Shown one piece after another: positions 6,176 to 12,688 of a DNA stretch of 13,934 bases. Below the pieces are notes generated by a model. That model had not been told where the DNA came from, made no database searches, and saw nothing but the letters and a program-made list of their open reading frames with translations. Within the stretch, counting starts at the first letter, position 1. Each line of letters starts with the position of its first letter. A program made the position numbers and the translations under genes. The stretch comes from Candidatus Heimdallarchaeota archaeon (GTDB lineage Archaea > Asgardarchaeota > Heimdallarchaeia > Heimdallarchaeales > Heimdallarchaeaceae), in NCBI GenBank assembly GCA_016839875.1, contig JAEOTK010000343.1, forward strand, positions 1 to 13,934, in the 5' to 3' direction.

Positions 6176-7486
6176 CTAGAGCTCTTTCAATACTTCTCTT
6201 AAGATATTCAATCCTTTATCGATTACATCCTTCTCTGTTGTTAAGTAAGGTCTGAATCTGATGGATTTTTCACCGCACCCAAGAATTAGTAGATATTTAT
6301 CATAAGCAACTTTTTTGACTCTATCTCTAATCTCTGTTGTAGGCAGATCAAAAGCTATCATGAATCCTTTACCACGGGCATTAGATACTTTGTCTGGAAA
6401 TTCTTCTTGAATCTCATACAGTTGGTCAAGCATATATTTACCATTGATTTCTGCTTTTGAAACAAGGTTTTCTTTTTCTATTATTTCAAGATATTTTGTA
6501 GCTCTAAACATATCTACAAGATTTCCACCAAAAGTACTATTTATTCTGCTTGATTCCTCGAAGACATTATCTTCAACATCTTTTACTTTGTTAGAAGCTA
6601 ATATTCCACACACTTGCATTTTCTTTCCAAATGCAATTATATCAGGACGAGCTTTTTCACTGAAATGTTCAAATCCCCAGAATTTTCCTGTTAATCCAAC
6701 ACCAGTCTGAATTTCATCATAGATTAACATTATATCATGCTTCTCTGTCATCTCACGTAGCTTCTCGAAGAATTGTGGTCGGATATGATTATCTCCTCCT
6801 TCTGACTGAATCAATGGTTCAATTATTAGAGCTGCTACATCATCTCCATATTTGTCAATTGCATCATGAATCTCTTGACAGCTCTTTTCTTCTGCCATAA
6901 CAAGTTTCTCAAAATTATCTTCAAGAGGAAAAGTAATTTTTGGAGATGAAACACGAGGCCAATCAAATTTTGGAAAATACATCGTCTTCCTGAGATCAAA
7001 AGTATTTGTCAGCGATAGAGTATAACCTGATCTACCATGGAAGGATTGTTCAAAGTGAATTACTTGTCTTCCAATTTCATTTGCAATTCCTTTTTTGAAA
7101 TTTTTCCTAACTTTCCAATCAAATGCAGTTTTTAGGGCATTTTCAACAGCTAATGCTCCTCCACTGATAACAAATAGATTTGGAAGAAAATCAGGTATTC
7201 CTACTCTACTAAAAGTGTCAACAAAATTAGCCATTTCATCAGTGTAAATATCAGAACAGCTGGGCTTGTTAACAGCTACTTGAGCTAGGTGACTAAGAAA
7301 TTCCTTTGTTTGCATCTCAGGATGATTCAAACCAACAGGAGAAGAAGCAAAGAAAGAGAAGAAATCTAAATAATCTTTTCCTGTTTTCTTATCTCGTAAC
7401 CAACATCCTTGACTTTTTTCCATATCAAAAATCAGAGGGTATCCATCTACTAACATATGACGTGCAAGTATTTCTAAAGAATCCAT
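6176..7486 (-). CDS. lat: L-lysine 6-aminotransferase (lysine epsilon-aminotransferase)
   Basis: A 436-aa class III, fold-type I PLP enzyme. It moves the epsilon-amino group of lysine to 2-oxoglutarate, giving 2-aminoadipate 6-semialdehyde (cyclising to piperideine-6-carboxylate) and glutamate. It closely follows the remembered M. tuberculosis Lat sequence: 'FFSFFASSPVGLNHPEM' (42-58), 'SGGALAVENALKTAFDWK' (108-125), 'FHGRSGYTLSLTNT' (149-162), 'FPKFDWPR' (171-178), 'YDEIQTG' with PLP-nitrogen Asp257, 'AFGKKMQVCG' with Schiff-base Lys288, and 'NSTFGGNL'. The match over the whole length favours Lat over ornithine or acetylornithine aminotransferase. AAGGTTGA supports the ATG, and a TATA-like box lies at 7521-7530. 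Likely lysine catabolism; the semialdehyde dehydrogenase is not in the window. The upstream gap holds a structured RNA candidate on the same strand. Confidence 0.93.
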   Translation of the reverse strand: MDSLEILARHMLVDGYPLIFDMEKSQGCWLRDKKTGKDYLDFFSFFASSPVGLNHPEMQTKEFLSHLAQVAVNKPSCSDIYTDEMANFVDTFSRVGIPDFLPNLFVISGGALAVENALKTAFDWKVRKNFKKGIANEIGRQVIHFEQSFHGRSGYTLSLTNTFDLRKTMYFPKFDWPRVSSPKITFPLEDNFEKLVMAEEKSCQEIHDAIDKYGDDVAALIIEPLIQSEGGDNHIRPQFFEKLREMTEKHDIMLIYDEIQTGVGLTGKFWGFEHFSEKARPDIIAFGKKMQVCGILASNKVKDVEDNVFEESSRINSTFGGNLVDMFRATKYLEIIEKENLVSKAEINGKYMLDQLYEIQEEFPDKVSNARGKGFMIAFDLPTTEIRDRVKKVAYDKYLLILGCGEKSIRFRPYLTTEKDVIDKGLNILREVLKEL

Positions 7487-7489
7487 TCT

Positions 7490-7530
7490 ATCAACCTTTA
7501 CAAATCAACTTTATTTGGACCTTTTTAAAT
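7490..7530 (-). promoter_or_regulatory. lat-proximal TATA-like box and Shine-Dalgarno
   Basis: On the minus strand ATTTAAAAAG (7521-7530) predicts a start near 7500 and a leader of about 14 nt carrying AAGGTTGAT (7490-7498). If this promoter is active, the RNA element further upstream is a separate transcript and not the lat leader. Confidence 0.45.
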
Positions 7531-7573
7531 TGAACCCAATAGACATTTTTGGTTGATAAAAAGATATTAAAAG

Positions 7574-7692
7574 AAAAAAAAGATTAGACCTCTTGAAGAG
7601 GAGAGTCAGTGGCGTAAATTATGTTAGTCGCACAGCCACTGGTTTAGTCCTCTAGGGCAAGGGGTTTGCCATGCGGCATGTGCCATGCGGCA
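7574..7692 (-). ncRNA. Candidate structured small RNA or lat leader RNA
   Basis: The gap 7487-7873 contains a block (7597-7693) of about 54% G+C by hand count in a strongly AT-rich setting. It holds nested complementary segments: AGAGGA (7597-7602) with TCCTCT (7648-7653), enclosing CAGTGGC (7607-7613) with GCCACTG (7635-7641). It also has GGCAA/TTGCC (7656-7660/7666-7670) and two TGCC-GGCA hairpins in a tandem repeat. On the minus strand a TATATATATAAG box (7711-7723) sits about 25 nt before 7692. The far end has a CCTCTT/AAGAGG hairpin (7589-7601) followed by eight Ts (7581-7574). Promoter, structured body and terminator in order suggest a transcript of about 118 nt. The terminator hairpin competes with the outer stem for the same bases, as in a switch. 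I match it to no known RNA family; the strand is inferred. Confidence 0.45.
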
Positions 7693-7693
7693 T
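7667..7693. repeat. Two tandem copies of a 13-bp self-complementary unit
   Basis: TGCCATGCGGCAT occurs at 7667-7679 and 7681-7693, exact copies separated by one G. Each can fold as TGCC-loop-GGCA. A related GGCAA…TTGCC hairpin abuts on the left and shares bases with the first copy. It could be part of the RNA element or a protein-binding site. Confidence 0.75.
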
Positions 7694-7873
7694 TCTAAAA
7701 TGCATTTTTGCTTATATATATATTCTAATAGTTCTCTCCGCGATTGAAATTTCATCTAAACTCAGAAACATAAATTGGGGGAATAAATTTAGGTTTTCAT
7801 TTACAATTGTTTAAAAGAGTTCAAGTGATATTTCAAGTTAGAATTATGCAGAATTCGGAATGGGGTTATTGAG
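7694..7873 (+). promoter_or_regulatory. Upstream region of the beta-lactamase-like gene
   Basis: Two TATA-like candidates on the plus strand are visible: the alternating TA tract at 7711-7724 (usable in both directions) and gtttaaaag at 7809-7817. The second predicts a start near 7840 and a leader of about 35 nt. There is no clear Shine-Dalgarno before ATG 7874. I see nothing else in this stretch. Confidence 0.35.
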
Positions 7874-8995
7874 ATGAGAAGGAGTTTAAAGATTGTTTTA
7901 GGGATAGTTTTGGGGATAGGTGTTATCCTTTCTTCATTAGTAGTTGTTCAATATATTAGGATTAGGTCTGCTGATTATGAGTGGCTTGAAGGAGAGCCTG
8001 AAGATTATGGATTTAAGTGGAATAAAATAGCTGCAACTTATCTTGTAGCTGAAGAAATGCCTTTTCTAAGGAGTGTGTTAATTCTAAGATATGGAGAACT
8101 TCTTGCAGAATGGTACTTTAATGATGGCAGTAGGTATGAAGCTGAACATATCCATTCTGCTTCTAAAAGCTTCATGTCAGCATTAATTGGCATTGCTTTC
8201 AGAGAAGGATATTTGACAGATTTAGATCAGAAGATGTTAGAATTCTTCCCTGAGTATATAACACCAGAATTAGATCCTCGAAAACACGAAATTACCATCA
8301 GACATCTACTTCAGATGCAAGCAGGTATTAATTTTAATGACTCCGGTAATGAGTGGTTGGCATATCATGGAAGTCCAGATTGGGTAAAGTATGCAATAGA
8401 GTTACCTTTAGTTCATTCTCCAGGAGAAGGGTGGCATTATGGCACACCTCAAACAAATTTACTTTCTGCTATACTTACACGAGCGAGTAATATGAGTACC
8501 AGAGAATTTGCAGAACAATTCCTTTTTGATCCACTGAATATCTCAATAGCACAGTGGTATCAGGATCCACAAGGGTATTATACAGGAGGTCATGAGATGT
8601 ACTTTACTCCTAGAGATCTAGCTACTTTTGGACTACTTTATTTGAATAATGGATCATTAGGTGGAGAACAGATTGTTCCTTCAGAATGGGTTAAAGATTC
8701 TGTTACAGATTATGCAAATGGACAAGTAGAAACTGATGTAGCAATGACAGGAGGATTGGAATCTGATTTCTACAAAGATACTGGTTATGGTTATCAATGG
8801 TGGATTAAAGAAATGAATGGATATCATTCGTATTCAGCAAGAGGACTTGGGGGACAATTCATTTTCTGTTTTCCTGAATTAGACATGGTTGTAGTTACAA
8901 CTGCTACAGGTACAGTTTTTGATACTTATCCAGGACAGTATGAAGGAATTATGGATCTGATTGAACGAAACATTTTGGGTTCAATTAAAAGCTGA
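7874..8995 (+). CDS. Membrane-anchored serine beta-lactamase-like hydrolase (class C / PBP fold)
   Basis: A 373-aa protein. Residues 1-5 are basic (MRRSL), then about 6-28 form one hydrophobic helix without a clear cleavage site, so the catalytic domain is probably outside, tethered by an N-terminal anchor. The domain has the SxxK motif as S95-A-S-K98 in 'HSASKSFMSALIG', followed by the family's 'GYLTDLDQKM…FFPEY' and 'ITIRHLLQMQAGI'. The second motif position is Y189-G-T ('WHYGTPQTN'), and the third is probably 'RGLGGQ' (323-328) in place of KTG. The family (Pfam Beta-lactamase) includes class C enzymes, D-aminopeptidases and esterases. An archaeon without peptidoglycan would more likely use it as a peptidase or esterase. 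Transcribed alone; a T-rich terminator follows. Confidence 0.85.
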   Translation: MRRSLKIVLGIVLGIGVILSSLVVVQYIRIRSADYEWLEGEPEDYGFKWNKIAATYLVAEEMPFLRSVLILRYGELLAEWYFNDGSRYEAEHIHSASKSFMSALIGIAFREGYLTDLDQKMLEFFPEYITPELDPRKHEITIRHLLQMQAGINFNDSGNEWLAYHGSPDWVKYAIELPLVHSPGEGWHYGTPQTNLLSAILTRASNMSTREFAEQFLFDPLNISIAQWYQDPQGYYTGGHEMYFTPRDLATFGLLYLNNGSLGGEQIVPSEWVKDSVTDYANGQVETDVAMTGGLESDFYKDTGYGYQWWIKEMNGYHSYSARGLGGQFIFCFPELDMVVVTTATGTVFDTYPGQYEGIMDLIERNILGSIKS

Positions 8996-9027
8996 AGCAA
9001 AAAATCAACGAAGAGAAAGTCTTATAG

Positions 9028-9051
9028 TTTTCTTCATCTTTTTTTATTCAA
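9028..9051 (+). terminator. T-rich terminator after the beta-lactamase-like gene
   Basis: The sequence gttttcttcatctttttttattc about 35-55 nt after the stop is a pyrimidine/T tract without a strong hairpin. Its A/T-rich end also lies about 25-30 nt before the DUF72 ATG and could serve as TATA-like element. Confidence 0.4.
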
Positions 9052-9076
9052 AACTGGTATTCTAGTTGATGAGAAA

Positions 9077-9931
9077 ATGACAGAGACAAAAATCTATGTT
9101 GGTGTGACTGGTTTCAATTATGAAGACTGGAAAGCTAAATTAGGTGGATTCTATCCTTCAAATGTTGCCAACCATGAACTTCTAGGATATTATTCAACTC
9201 AATTTCCTACTTGCGAAATCAATTCCACCTTCTATGCTTTTCCACGTTTGGAATCAACAAAAAGATGGGCTAAACTAATACCATCAGATTTTGTCTTAAC
9301 TGCCAAAATCCCAAAGGAAATAGGACAGACTGATGATATTTCTCTTTCAGAAGAAAAACTCAAGTCATTTCTATATCTTATGAGTCCCCTGAAAGAAAAT
9401 TTGGGGCCGTTAATTCTTCAATTTGCACCGAGTTTTGAAAAGACAGATAGATCATGGAATCAACTCCAGAAATTCATCGGATTCTATCCACTAGAAGATT
9501 ATGAATTAGCTATAGAATTTAGACACAAAACATGGTTCAATCAAGAGACATATGATTTACTAAATGAGCATAATTTAGGAACAGTAAGCTCAATTTTACC
9601 TTTCATAAAATTTAATCTATATGAAGAAGTGAAAAACAACTATTTCTATCTTAGACTGATAGGTTCTCATCAACAAAAAATTGGCTTGGGAAAAGAATTA
9701 ATCAGTAGAGAAGAAACAATGCAAGATACAGCATCAATTCTTGAAGAGGGATTTGTAAATAACAAAAATAAGACGACTGGTTATGTTTATATCAATAACC
9801 ACTTTTCTGGATATGCACCTCCATCAGCTAATAGATTCAAAGAGATTCTTGAGGAAAGAAAACTCAACACAGTGTCACCTGAAGTAACTTCTTTTAAAGG
9901 ACAACAGAAATTGTCTGATTTCTTTGGTTAA
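9077..9931 (+). CDS. DUF72 (YecE-like) TIM-barrel protein with C-terminal PCNA-interacting motif
   Basis: A 284-aa protein of the DUF72/YecE family, which has a TIM-barrel fold and no settled biochemical function. Family marks: 'YVGVTGFNYEDWKAKLGGFYP' (7-27), 'YYSTQFPTCEINSTFY' (38-53), 'FVLTAKIPKEI' (72-82), 'LGPLILQFAPSF' (109-120), 'LAIEFRHKTWF' (144-154) and 'YVYINNHFSGYAPPSANRF' (236-254). After the barrel a short linker (about 263-275) leads to the last residues QQKLSDFFG. Q276-x-x-L279-x-x-F282-F283 is a perfect PIP box (QxxhxxFF) at the extreme C-terminus, where archaeal PCNA partners usually carry it. This suggests action at the sliding clamp in replication or repair. The gene stands alone; GATGAG precedes the ATG as a weak ribosome-binding site. 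Confidence 0.9.
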   Translation: MTETKIYVGVTGFNYEDWKAKLGGFYPSNVANHELLGYYSTQFPTCEINSTFYAFPRLESTKRWAKLIPSDFVLTAKIPKEIGQTDDISLSEEKLKSFLYLMSPLKENLGPLILQFAPSFEKTDRSWNQLQKFIGFYPLEDYELAIEFRHKTWFNQETYDLLNEHNLGTVSSILPFIKFNLYEEVKNNYFYLRLIGSHQQKIGLGKELISREETMQDTASILEEGFVNNKNKTTGYVYINNHFSGYAPPSANRFKEILEERKLNTVSPEVTSFKGQQKLSDFFG

Positions 9932-9953
9932 AATCGTAGAAATTCTTAATACA

Positions 9954-9977
9954 AACCGGTTAAGAAAATTATAAAAA
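9954..9977 (+). promoter_or_regulatory. Palindrome and TATA box upstream of the type III PKS
   Basis: AACCGGTT (9954-9961), a perfect 8-bp palindrome, lies immediately upstream of an A-rich BRE-like stretch and a TATA-like aaaattataaaaa (9966-9978). Transcription would start near 10000, leaving a leader of about 50 nt. The palindrome is well placed for a dimeric regulator; no regulator gene is adjacent. Confidence 0.4.
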
Positions 9978-10048
9978 CCCTACTAGAAGAATAATATTGC
10001 TCAATCAATTTTTGCGAAATCTGAGAAAAAGAGAAAGGAAGAATTCAT

Positions 10049-11158
10049 TTGAAAAAAAATAATGTTTACCTTCATTCAATATCTACAGTAGTACCTGAGA
10101 AATATTATACTCAGAAATTTGCTTTAAAGTATATGAAAAAAATAGTTGCAGATTCAACCTACAAAAGAGTATTTCTCAATAAAGTCTACAAAGGAACTGA
10201 AATCAGAAAAAGACATACTGTTATTGATGATTATGGAAAAGATCCAAGTGAATTTACTTTCTATCCAAAAAACAAAACTCTTAGACCTGAACCTACAACT
10301 AAGCAAAGAAATGATCTGTTTGCAAAAGAAGCCCTCAGATTAGGAAAACAAGCAGTTGAGAAATTACTCAATGCAAATCCTAAATTTGATAAGAATAAAA
10401 TTTCTCACGTTATTACAGTAACTTGTACTGGTTTTGATGCTCCAGGACTTGATTATTATATTGTTAAGGACTTTGAACTAAACCCGAAAATGGATCGATA
10501 CATTCTTGGATTTATGGGTTGCCAAGCTGCTATTAATGCTCTGAAATTAGCAAAGGATCTATGTCTTTCTAATCCAGAAGCAAGAGTCTTGATAGTTAAT
10601 GTTGAGCTATGTTCTGTACATTTGCAACAAATATGGGAACTAGACCAAGTTATAGCAAATGCTATTTTTGCTGATGGTGTATCAGCAGCTCTGGTTTCTA
10701 GTGTTGAAAATGACTGTGATGGAAGTAAATTTGTTTTACATGATTTTGATACTGATATTGTACAAGGAACAGAAGAAGATATGGCTTGGAATATTGGGAA
10801 TACTGGATTTGGGATGAAATTAACAATAAATGTTCCAAGAGTAGTTAAGGCAAATCTTGCTAGTATTCTTAAGGATATTCTGAGTAAAGCAAATAGAACC
10901 AAAGATGATATCAAAATCTGGGCAATTCATCCAGGTGGAAAAACTATACTAACGAAAGCAGAGGAAGCGTTAGATTTGACTCCAGAGGACCTTGATGCTT
11001 CATATCATATTATGAGAGAGTATGGTAATATGAGCTCAGCAACAATAATGTTTGTTCTTGAACATATCTTGAGAGATACAACGAAAAAAGGTTTTACATT
11101 CACTACATCTTTTGGTCCAGGTATGACTATTGAAACTGCATTATTGGAAAAGATATAG
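10049..11158 (+). CDS. Type III polyketide synthase (chalcone/stilbene synthase-like)
   Basis: A 369-aa thiolase-fold homodimeric condensing enzyme. The full catalytic triad is visible: Cys158 in 'GFMGCQAAINAL', His294 in 'WAIHPGGKTIL' and Asn327 in 'REYGNMSSATIMFVLEH'. Other family marks are 'VTCTGFDAPGLDY' (124-136), 'VELCSVHLQ' (185-193) and the C-terminal 'SFGPGMTIE' (354-362), equivalent to the plant GFGPG loop. Asn in the triad and the CTGxxAPGLD motif favour type III PKS over KAS III or HMG-CoA synthase. Such enzymes extend an acyl-CoA starter with malonyl-CoA to pyrones, resorcinols or related aromatics. The start is TTG, supported by AAGGAAG (10035-10041) and by homology beginning at once; the next in-frame Met is residue 29. 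No tailoring methyltransferase or oxidase is adjacent, so the product cannot be guessed. Confidence 0.92.
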   Translation: MKKNNVYLHSISTVVPEKYYTQKFALKYMKKIVADSTYKRVFLNKVYKGTEIRKRHTVIDDYGKDPSEFTFYPKNKTLRPEPTTKQRNDLFAKEALRLGKQAVEKLLNANPKFDKNKISHVITVTCTGFDAPGLDYYIVKDFELNPKMDRYILGFMGCQAAINALKLAKDLCLSNPEARVLIVNVELCSVHLQQIWELDQVIANAIFADGVSAALVSSVENDCDGSKFVLHDFDTDIVQGTEEDMAWNIGNTGFGMKLTINVPRVVKANLASILKDILSKANRTKDDIKIWAIHPGGKTILTKAEEALDLTPEDLDASYHIMREYGNMSSATIMFVLEHILRDTTKKGFTFTTSFGPGMTIETALLEKI

Positions 11159-11182
11159 AATAGAAAAAATCAGAAAACAACT
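11158..11182 (-). terminator. T-rich terminator of the RdhA-like gene in the convergent gap
   Basis: After the stop at 11186 the minus strand reads GTTTTCTGATTTTTTCTATTC in the 27-bp gap to the PKS gene. This is oligo-T termination without a hairpin. Plus-strand T tracts for the PKS gene lie inside the convergent gene (about 11195-11205). Confidence 0.4.
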
Positions 11183-11185
11183 TCG

Positions 11186-12634
11186 TTAATATTTGATCTT
11201 TTTCCAGAATTTCTTAGCTGACTTATTTCCACCATATCCTAGTAATTTTCCAACATAAGGCCAAATTGGATTGAGAAATGGAAAATGCATTACTATCCAA
11301 TTAGCCAGTCTATGAGGCCAGGTAAAAACGTGGTTATATTCACAATCAGAGATACAGACGGAGCAATCCCCTGCATTCTCTAACCAGAATAGATAGCAGG
11401 TTTCCACATCAACTGCCCACTTCTTTACACCTGGATTATTACTAATTCCTATAGTTTTGTAAGATGTTTTCTTATCAAAAGGAATGGATGCACTTGGACA
11501 TCTTTCTGCACAAGTCATGCAAGTTTCGCAGAAGCGTTCTACCGATTTAGCAAATTTGTAATCTGGTTTATCAGTAATTAAAGGTAGATCAGTAAGTATT
11601 TTGGCTACTCTTACTCTAGGACCATATTTTTTTGTAATGAGCAATCCGTGTCTTCCAAAAGCTCCAAGTCCAGCTTCAATTGCAAGAGGAACAGATATAC
11701 CTAAAGAATTGCCAGCTGGTATGGCTTCATATCCAAGATTCTTAATGAAACTAGATACTAGGGTCCTGACAAAAGCCATCTTAGAGTAACCTAATCCTGT
11801 TGCTATTCCTCCTGGCATCTTGGGTGTGGTGTTAATTGCATCTATATCCATCTCAACAGCAATAACTACTGCATATTTGATTCCTTTTGGAATAACATAT
11901 TCTCTATCCATTCTATCATGAGTATATATCCACTTAGAATCAAACGGAGCTATTCCTATCAGATCAGCCCCATAAAATGTAGCTAATTTTTTTAGAAAAG
12001 TAGTCATCTCATTTAGATCTTTGACTTCGTACTGATTTGGTTTTTGAACATCGTAATTTACTTGTTCCACATTACTTTTCCGTTGTTGTTTCCTCATTTC
12101 TTCTGCGTCTTTTTCATTCAGAGTGTTGATTCTATCTGTCATATATTCTCGCATAGACACCAGGTTTTCTATAGACCATGCTGCATCAACAGCTGCGTTC
12201 TCAAGTTCTGAGTAGCCATCAATACCCAGCTGAGCACGCTCATGTGCTTTTGCATAAATCGGCTTCTTGTAACCTTCAAACTCTTCATCCCACATTCTTC
12301 GAGAGAAGATAGTGTATTTTTCATTAAATTGCTTGTAAACATCTTCATTTATTTCGAAAACTTTCTTATCTTTGTCAACAGTTTTCTTTTCTGAAGTTGC
12401 CTTTAGAATCTTAGGAGTTAGTTTTTTCTTATTTTTCATTTCAACTTCTATTGCTTCGAAAGGACAAGCATAAACACACTGTAAACAACTAATACAATTA
12501 CTCTCATTAACCACAGCAATTGACTTATCAATTTTGATAGCTGTCTTACCCTTTTTGTTTTGAGGACATACTTCAACACATTCATGCTGACATTTTTTTG
12601 GATTGCACGTTTTTTCTAAAACAAGTAAGCTCAT
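11186..12634 (-). CDS. Reductive dehalogenase-like corrinoid/Fe-S protein with N-terminal RLI-type diferredoxin
   Basis: A 482-aa protein numbered from ATG 12634; an in-frame TTG lies one codon upstream. Residues 1-66 are a two-cluster ferredoxin: Cys10/15/19/23 in 'CNPKKCQHECVEVCP', then Cys47/50/53/57 in 'CISCLQCVYACPF'. The first motif is that of the RLI/ABCE1 N-terminal domain. Residues about 66-205 are a charged linker. About 206-482 resemble RdhA: 'GLGYSKMAFVRTLVSSF' (Tyr283 possibly the proton donor), 'EAIPAGNSLG', 'AGLGAFGRHGLLITKKYGPRVR', 'TDLPL', then 'FCETCMTCAERCPSASIPF' (Cys369/372/375/379) and a second cluster (Cys412/424/427/431). There is no TAT signal, unlike respiratory RdhA, so it is probably cytosolic, possibly an intracellular dehalogenase or another cobalamin reductase. 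No rdhB anchor gene is adjacent. The gene has its own TATA box and is leaderless. Confidence 0.85.
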   Translation of the reverse strand: MSLLVLEKTCNPKKCQHECVEVCPQNKKGKTAIKIDKSIAVVNESNCISCLQCVYACPFEAIEVEMKNKKKLTPKILKATSEKKTVDKDKKVFEINEDVYKQFNEKYTIFSRRMWDEEFEGYKKPIYAKAHERAQLGIDGYSELENAAVDAAWSIENLVSMREYMTDRINTLNEKDAEEMRKQQRKSNVEQVNYDVQKPNQYEVKDLNEMTTFLKKLATFYGADLIGIAPFDSKWIYTHDRMDREYVIPKGIKYAVVIAVEMDIDAINTTPKMPGGIATGLGYSKMAFVRTLVSSFIKNLGYEAIPAGNSLGISVPLAIEAGLGAFGRHGLLITKKYGPRVRVAKILTDLPLITDKPDYKFAKSVERFCETCMTCAERCPSASIPFDKKTSYKTIGISNNPGVKKWAVDVETCYLFWLENAGDCSVCISDCEYNHVFTWPHRLANWIVMHFPFLNPIWPYVGKLLGYGGNKSAKKFWKKIKY

Positions 12635-12654
12635 CAATCAAGACAAAAAGTATA

Positions 12655-12664
12655 GATAAATATA
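12655..12664 (-). promoter_or_regulatory. TATA-like box for the RdhA-like gene
   Basis: On the minus strand TATATTTATC is centred about 26 nt before ATG 12634, predicting a leaderless message. It lies within the 54-bp gap after the MBL-fusion gene, so transcription need not depend on that gene. Confidence 0.5.
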
Positions 12665-12688
12665 GGTTTTGGTGATTTGATAGAAGAA

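Noticed and set aside
7587..7693. tRNA or tRNA-like gene in the GC-rich gap
   Set aside because: I tried both strands: there is a TTCAA near the end on the minus strand but no 5-bp T arm around it, and no acceptor/D/anticodon cloverleaf.
7587..7693. Archaeal H/ACA guide RNA or SRP/5S RNA
   Set aside because: The two-tier stem resembles an H/ACA shape, but I find no K-turn (GA/AG) in the apical loop and no ACA/ANA box at the right place. The 5S and SRP signature sequences are absent.
7667..7693. CRISPR array
   Set aside because: Only two copies of a 13-bp unit with a one-base spacer; no spacers and no cas genes.
10456..10914. A 152-codon minus-strand frame inside the PKS gene
   Set aside because: The plus strand encodes the catalytic Cys region of a clear type III PKS; the antisense frame has no signals.
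10049..11158. HMG-CoA synthase or KAS III identity for the condensing enzyme
   Set aside because: The CTGxxAPGLD motif, the Cys-His-Asn triad spacing and the C-terminal SFGPG loop fit type III PKS; the HMG-CoA synthase catalytic Glu context is not seen.
11186..12634. Epoxyqueuosine reductase (QueG)
   Set aside because: Related corrinoid/Fe-S architecture, but the region before the CxxCxxCxxxCP motif (GYSKMA…AGLGAFGRHG…YGPRVR…TDLPL), the Cys412/424/427/431 cluster and the added N-terminal ferredoxin fit RdhA-like proteins better.
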